From Hugenholtzia roseola DSM 9546 (GTDB lineage: Bacteria > Bacteroidota > Bacteroidia > Cytophagales > Bernardetiaceae): 64,000 bases of DNA. The position numbers and the translations under genes are program-made. The stretch spans positions 17,669-81,668 of the forward strand of contig NZ_KE383882.1 of assembly GCF_000422585.1 (NCBI RefSeq), written 5' to 3'. Position 1 is the first letter of the stretch. The number at the start of each line of letters is the position of its first letter. The notes beneath the pieces are model-generated. The model saw only the letters and a program-made list of their open reading frames with translations. It had not been told where the DNA came from and ran no database searches. This document shows, piece by piece, positions 61,449-64,000 of the stretch.

Positions 61449-61619
61449 GGGTTGAAAAAAACTTGCCTTTCCAAATTTGAAACGAAATAAAATTTGGATT
61501 CAACCCTATTTTTGGGTCTGAAAATCCTTTTTTTATTTCAATGTCATTCAATCTCACTGCGGACAAGGCAATGCCTTGTCCCTACATTCGAACCTAATTT
61601 TTAGAATGTAACATCACTG
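61445..61619 (+). mobile_element. MITE-like element, copy G
   Basis: It contains AAATTTGAAACGAAATAAAA, GGTCTGAAAATCC, CTCACTGCGGACAAGGCAATG and the right end AGAATGTAACATCACTG. The left end overlaps the MerC stop and is degenerate. A short direct duplication (TTCAATGTCATTCAATCTCA) makes it slightly longer than copy D. Confidence 0.75.
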
Positions 61620-61706
61620 CGGCGAAGCTCTAACTTCGCCGCCATTTGTCATTTTATGCCACGCCCGAAGATAGAGATTGAGGATACCTTATCGAAAGAC
61701 AACTCT

Positions 61707-64000
61707 CTATTTTTTATTTTTAAAACTCATCAAAAGAGAAGGCAGCAACAATAAATTGGTAAGCATCGCAATTAGCAAAGTCGTAGAAGTGAGAACGCCC
61801 AAAGCCACCGTTCCCCCGAAATCTGACCCCGTAAAGATGACAAAGCCTGCAAAAAGGATAAGGGAGGTATAGACCATGCTTTTTCCCGTTTCGCGCAAAC
61901 TTTTGAGGATAGCCTCGTAGTGGTTGCGTCCGTTTAGCAAAAGTTCCTGACGGTAGCGCGTGAGGTAGTGCAGGGTGTCATCTACCGAAATGCCAAAGGC
62001 AATACTGAAAATGAGTGCGGTGCTGGGTTTGAGCGGTACGCCAAAATAGCCCATCAAGCCTGCCGTTAGCAAGAGCGGAATGACGTTGGGAATCAAGGCG
62101 ATAAGGACAATTTTTAGGTCTAAAAATAAAATCCCCATAATCACCGCAATTAGAATACAAGCCAAGATAAGGCTACTTTGTAGGCTACTGATAAGATAGG
62201 CGTTGCCTTTGATGAAAATGGGCGTTGTGCCTGTGATAGTAGCTTGGAATTGGCTCTCTGCCAAATTTTGTGTTAGAATTGGTTTGAGGTCGTTTTCTAT
62301 GAGCGAATCCATACGAATAGAACCGATATCCGCCACTTTAAACGAAATGCGCACTTTCTGCCCTGCGCTATCCACAAAGGCGGCGAGCATTTGGTTAGAA
62401 GTCGTGCCTTTTTCATTGCGTAAATACTGCTGAATATAGGGCGCACTCCTATTAGTGGGCAGGGTAAAATCGGCAGGGTTGTTTCCAAAATAGGCTTGAT
62501 TGGCGGCTTTGAGAAAACTCACCATCGAGACCGATTGTGAAAGGTAGGGCGATTTTTCCAAATCTTGAATCAGGCTATCCAAAATTTTGAGGTTCTTGGG
62601 GTTGCGAATGGCTTTTTCCTTACCCAAATCCACAACCACTTCTAAGGGCATGACCCCTTTGAAATGTTGCTCAAAAAAGGCTAAATCTTTGCGAATGTCG
62701 CTCTCTTCGGGCAAATCATCTACCATATAAGATACCGCCGTAATTTTGGAAATCCCCACTAAGGCAACAATTAAGACCAAAGTTGCACCCAAATAGACTT
62801 TGCTACGGTGGCGCAAAATCAGACTTTCAAAAAGACTCAAAATCTGATTGACAAAACGCGATTCCAAATGCTTGGTATGGCGTTCCGAAGGGGCAGGCAG
62901 GAAAGAAAAAACCGAAGGGATAAAAATTAGACTCACCAAAAAGGTAATGAAAATATTGATGCCCGCCACGATACCAAATTCGCGCAAGAGGTCGGTTTCG
63001 GTATTGAGCAGGGCTAAAAAGCCTACTGCCGTTGTGGTATTGGTCAGAAGTGTTACGATACCTATTTTTTCTATCACCGAAGCAATAGCCGCTTTTTTAT
63101 CATTCAGACGCAAACACTCTTGGTGGTATTTGGTAAGCAAATAAATGCAGTTTGGAATCCCTATCACAACCAAAATGGGCGGCAATAGTCCCGTAAGTAG
63201 GGTAATTTTGTAGCCTAAAATGCCCAAAGTTCCGACCGTCCAGATGATAATAATGCCTATTAGGAGCAGCGGCACAAAAGTAGCGGAAAAGGAGCGGAAA
63301 AAGATAAAGAGAAAAATCGCCGTTACGCCTACGGAAAGCATCAAAAACCAGTTGAGTTCGGTCTTGACCTGCCCTGCCACTACGCTGCGTACATAAGGCA
63401 CACCTGCATAGTGGAGCTTTACGCTCGTTTTGGCTTCAAAGGCTTTGCCCAATTCTTCCACTTTTGCCACTACCAAGTGCTTATAGGGGCTACTTAAAAT
63501 GGCAGGCGAAAGGGAAATGGCTAAAAGTGTGGCTTGGCTTTCAGGGTTGTAAATTTGTCCCTGATAGAGTTTTAGCCCTTCTGCAAAGGCAAGCAGGCTA
63601 TCGAGTTGGGTTTGGTCTGAAATGGCACTATCGAGTAGGAAATCTACTTCGAATCGTTTTTCTTGGCGGTTGGCTTTTAGATACGGCAGACCTGCCAATC
63701 CTACTACGCCTTTGATAAGGCGAAGCGTACTATCGGGCGTTTCTACCTGCAAATTGGCGATAGCTTGTCGCAATTTGACCCATTCATTAAAATTTTGGTA
63801 TTCAAAAAGGCGTTTGTCGGCACTGCCTACTACTAAGATGTTGTCGTCTTGTCCGAAAAGGGCTTTAAATTGGATAAAATACTGCATATCAGCATCTGTA
63901 TCGGGTACGATTTTGGCAAAATCGTAGGACATTTCTGCCTTCCTGCCCTGCCAGCCCATAAAGGCGGTTGCAAGCAGCAATAAACACAATAAAACAATTC
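61707..64000 (-). CDS. RND/MMPL-family transporter (partial, N-terminus beyond the window)
   Basis: At least 763 residues; the frame is open through position 64000, so a few N-terminal residues are missing. Two homologous halves, each with a large periplasmic loop (about 20-200 and 420-590) followed by a membrane bundle. The first bundle has FLMLSVGVTAIFLFIFFRSFSATFVPLLLIGIIIIWTVGTLG and VGFLALLNTETDLLREFGIV; the second has LDLKIVLIALIPNVIPLLLTAGLMGYFGVPLKPSTALIFSIAFGISVDDTLHYLTRYRQEL, read in parts, with the Asp-Asp relay (ISVDDT). This is the sterol-sensing/MMPL type that exports lipids or hydrophobic compounds. Substrate unknown. Confidence 0.9.
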   Translation of the reverse strand, partial: IVLLCLLLLATAFMGWQGRKAEMSYDFAKIVPDTDADMQYFIQFKALFGQDDNILVVGSADKRLFEYQNFNEWVKLRQAIANLQVETPDSTLRLIKGVVGLAGLPYLKANRQEKRFEVDFLLDSAISDQTQLDSLLAFAEGLKLYQGQIYNPESQATLLAISLSPAILSSPYKHLVVAKVEELGKAFEAKTSVKLHYAGVPYVRSVVAGQVKTELNWFLMLSVGVTAIFLFIFFRSFSATFVPLLLIGIIIIWTVGTLGILGYKITLLTGLLPPILVVIGIPNCIYLLTKYHQECLRLNDKKAAIASVIEKIGIVTLLTNTTTAVGFLALLNTETDLLREFGIVAGINIFITFLVSLIFIPSVFSFLPAPSERHTKHLESRFVNQILSLFESLILRHRSKVYLGATLVLIVALVGISKITAVSYMVDDLPEESDIRKDLAFFEQHFKGVMPLEVVVDLGKEKAIRNPKNLKILDSLIQDLEKSPYLSQSVSMVSFLKAANQAYFGNNPADFTLPTNRSAPYIQQYLRNEKGTTSNQMLAAFVDSAGQKVRISFKVADIGSIRMDSLIENDLKPILTQNLAESQFQATITGTTPIFIKGNAYLISSLQSSLILACILIAVIMGILFLDLKIVLIALIPNVIPLLLTAGLMGYFGVPLKPSTALIFSIAFGISVDDTLHYLTRYRQELLLNGRNHYEAILKSLRETGKSMVYTSLILFAGFVIFTGSDFGGTVALGVLTSTTLLIAMLTNLLLLPSLLMSFKNKK

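Overview
The window looks like chromosomal DNA of a gliding or filamentous member of the Bacteroidota, most likely order Cytophagales. This rests on type IX secretion C-terminal sorting domains (two large secreted proteins), the gliding lipoprotein GldH, a fused MurF-alanine racemase, TANNTTTG-type promoter elements, carboxypeptidase-regulatory-like domains, RHS/YD-repeat proteins and Rpn-family nucleases. The genus is not established by the sequence.

Layout. 1-16.1 kb holds housekeeping and accessory genes: an MscS channel, a membrane glycosyltransferase-like protein, a DUF374 acyltransferase, ffh (SRP54), kdsD, a 947-residue T9SS-secreted protein, an aldehyde dehydrogenase, an ABC ATPase, a lipoprotein and a GT2 enzyme. 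16.1-20.6 kb contains a CobW-family zinc GTPase behind two TGCAAC-N3-GTTGCA-type palindromes, then two tandem Y RNA-like noncoding RNAs, then the Ro60 (TROVE) protein and a ferritin. 22.7-30.3 kb is an AT-rich RHS island: one long 5'-truncated RHS gene plus orphan toxin tails, each followed by a small putative immunity gene, separated by a 189-bp repeat. 30.4-42.7 kb has a DCC protein, GT2, dUTPase, an RlmI-type methyltransferase, a TonB-dependent receptor, mreBCD, a regulatory-domain membrane protein, an Rpn nuclease and aat. 42.9-64 kb has a second T9SS protein with Asp-box repeats, ettA, gldH, a second Rpn nuclease, pyrB, a RecQ-like protein that lacks a Walker A motif, a nucleoside phosphorylase, pth, murF-alr, pgk, a MerC-like protein behind a third copy of the palindrome, and an RND/MMPL transporter cut by the window end.

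Most striking system: the two Y RNAs (about 17742-17869 and 17925-18079). Each has a tRNA-like core in circularly permuted order: T arm, then an acceptor-like stem closed by a GCAA tetraloop, then a D arm. The two ends of each RNA pair into a bulged closing stem, and two positions of that stem covary between the copies. They lie directly upstream of the Ro60 gene, as expected for a Ro60-Y RNA particle of the YrlA (tRNA-mimic) class.

The intergenic space is rich in repeats. A MITE-like element of about 172 bp with imperfect terminal inverted repeats (CAGT...ACTG) occurs in at least five recognisable copies plus decayed ones. A G-rich hairpin element occurs several times and supplies the apparent start codon of the TonB receptor. 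A palindromic GTTGTYTGTG element is also present. The shared palindrome before the CobW GTPase and MerC genes suggests a metal (probably zinc/Zur-type) regulon.
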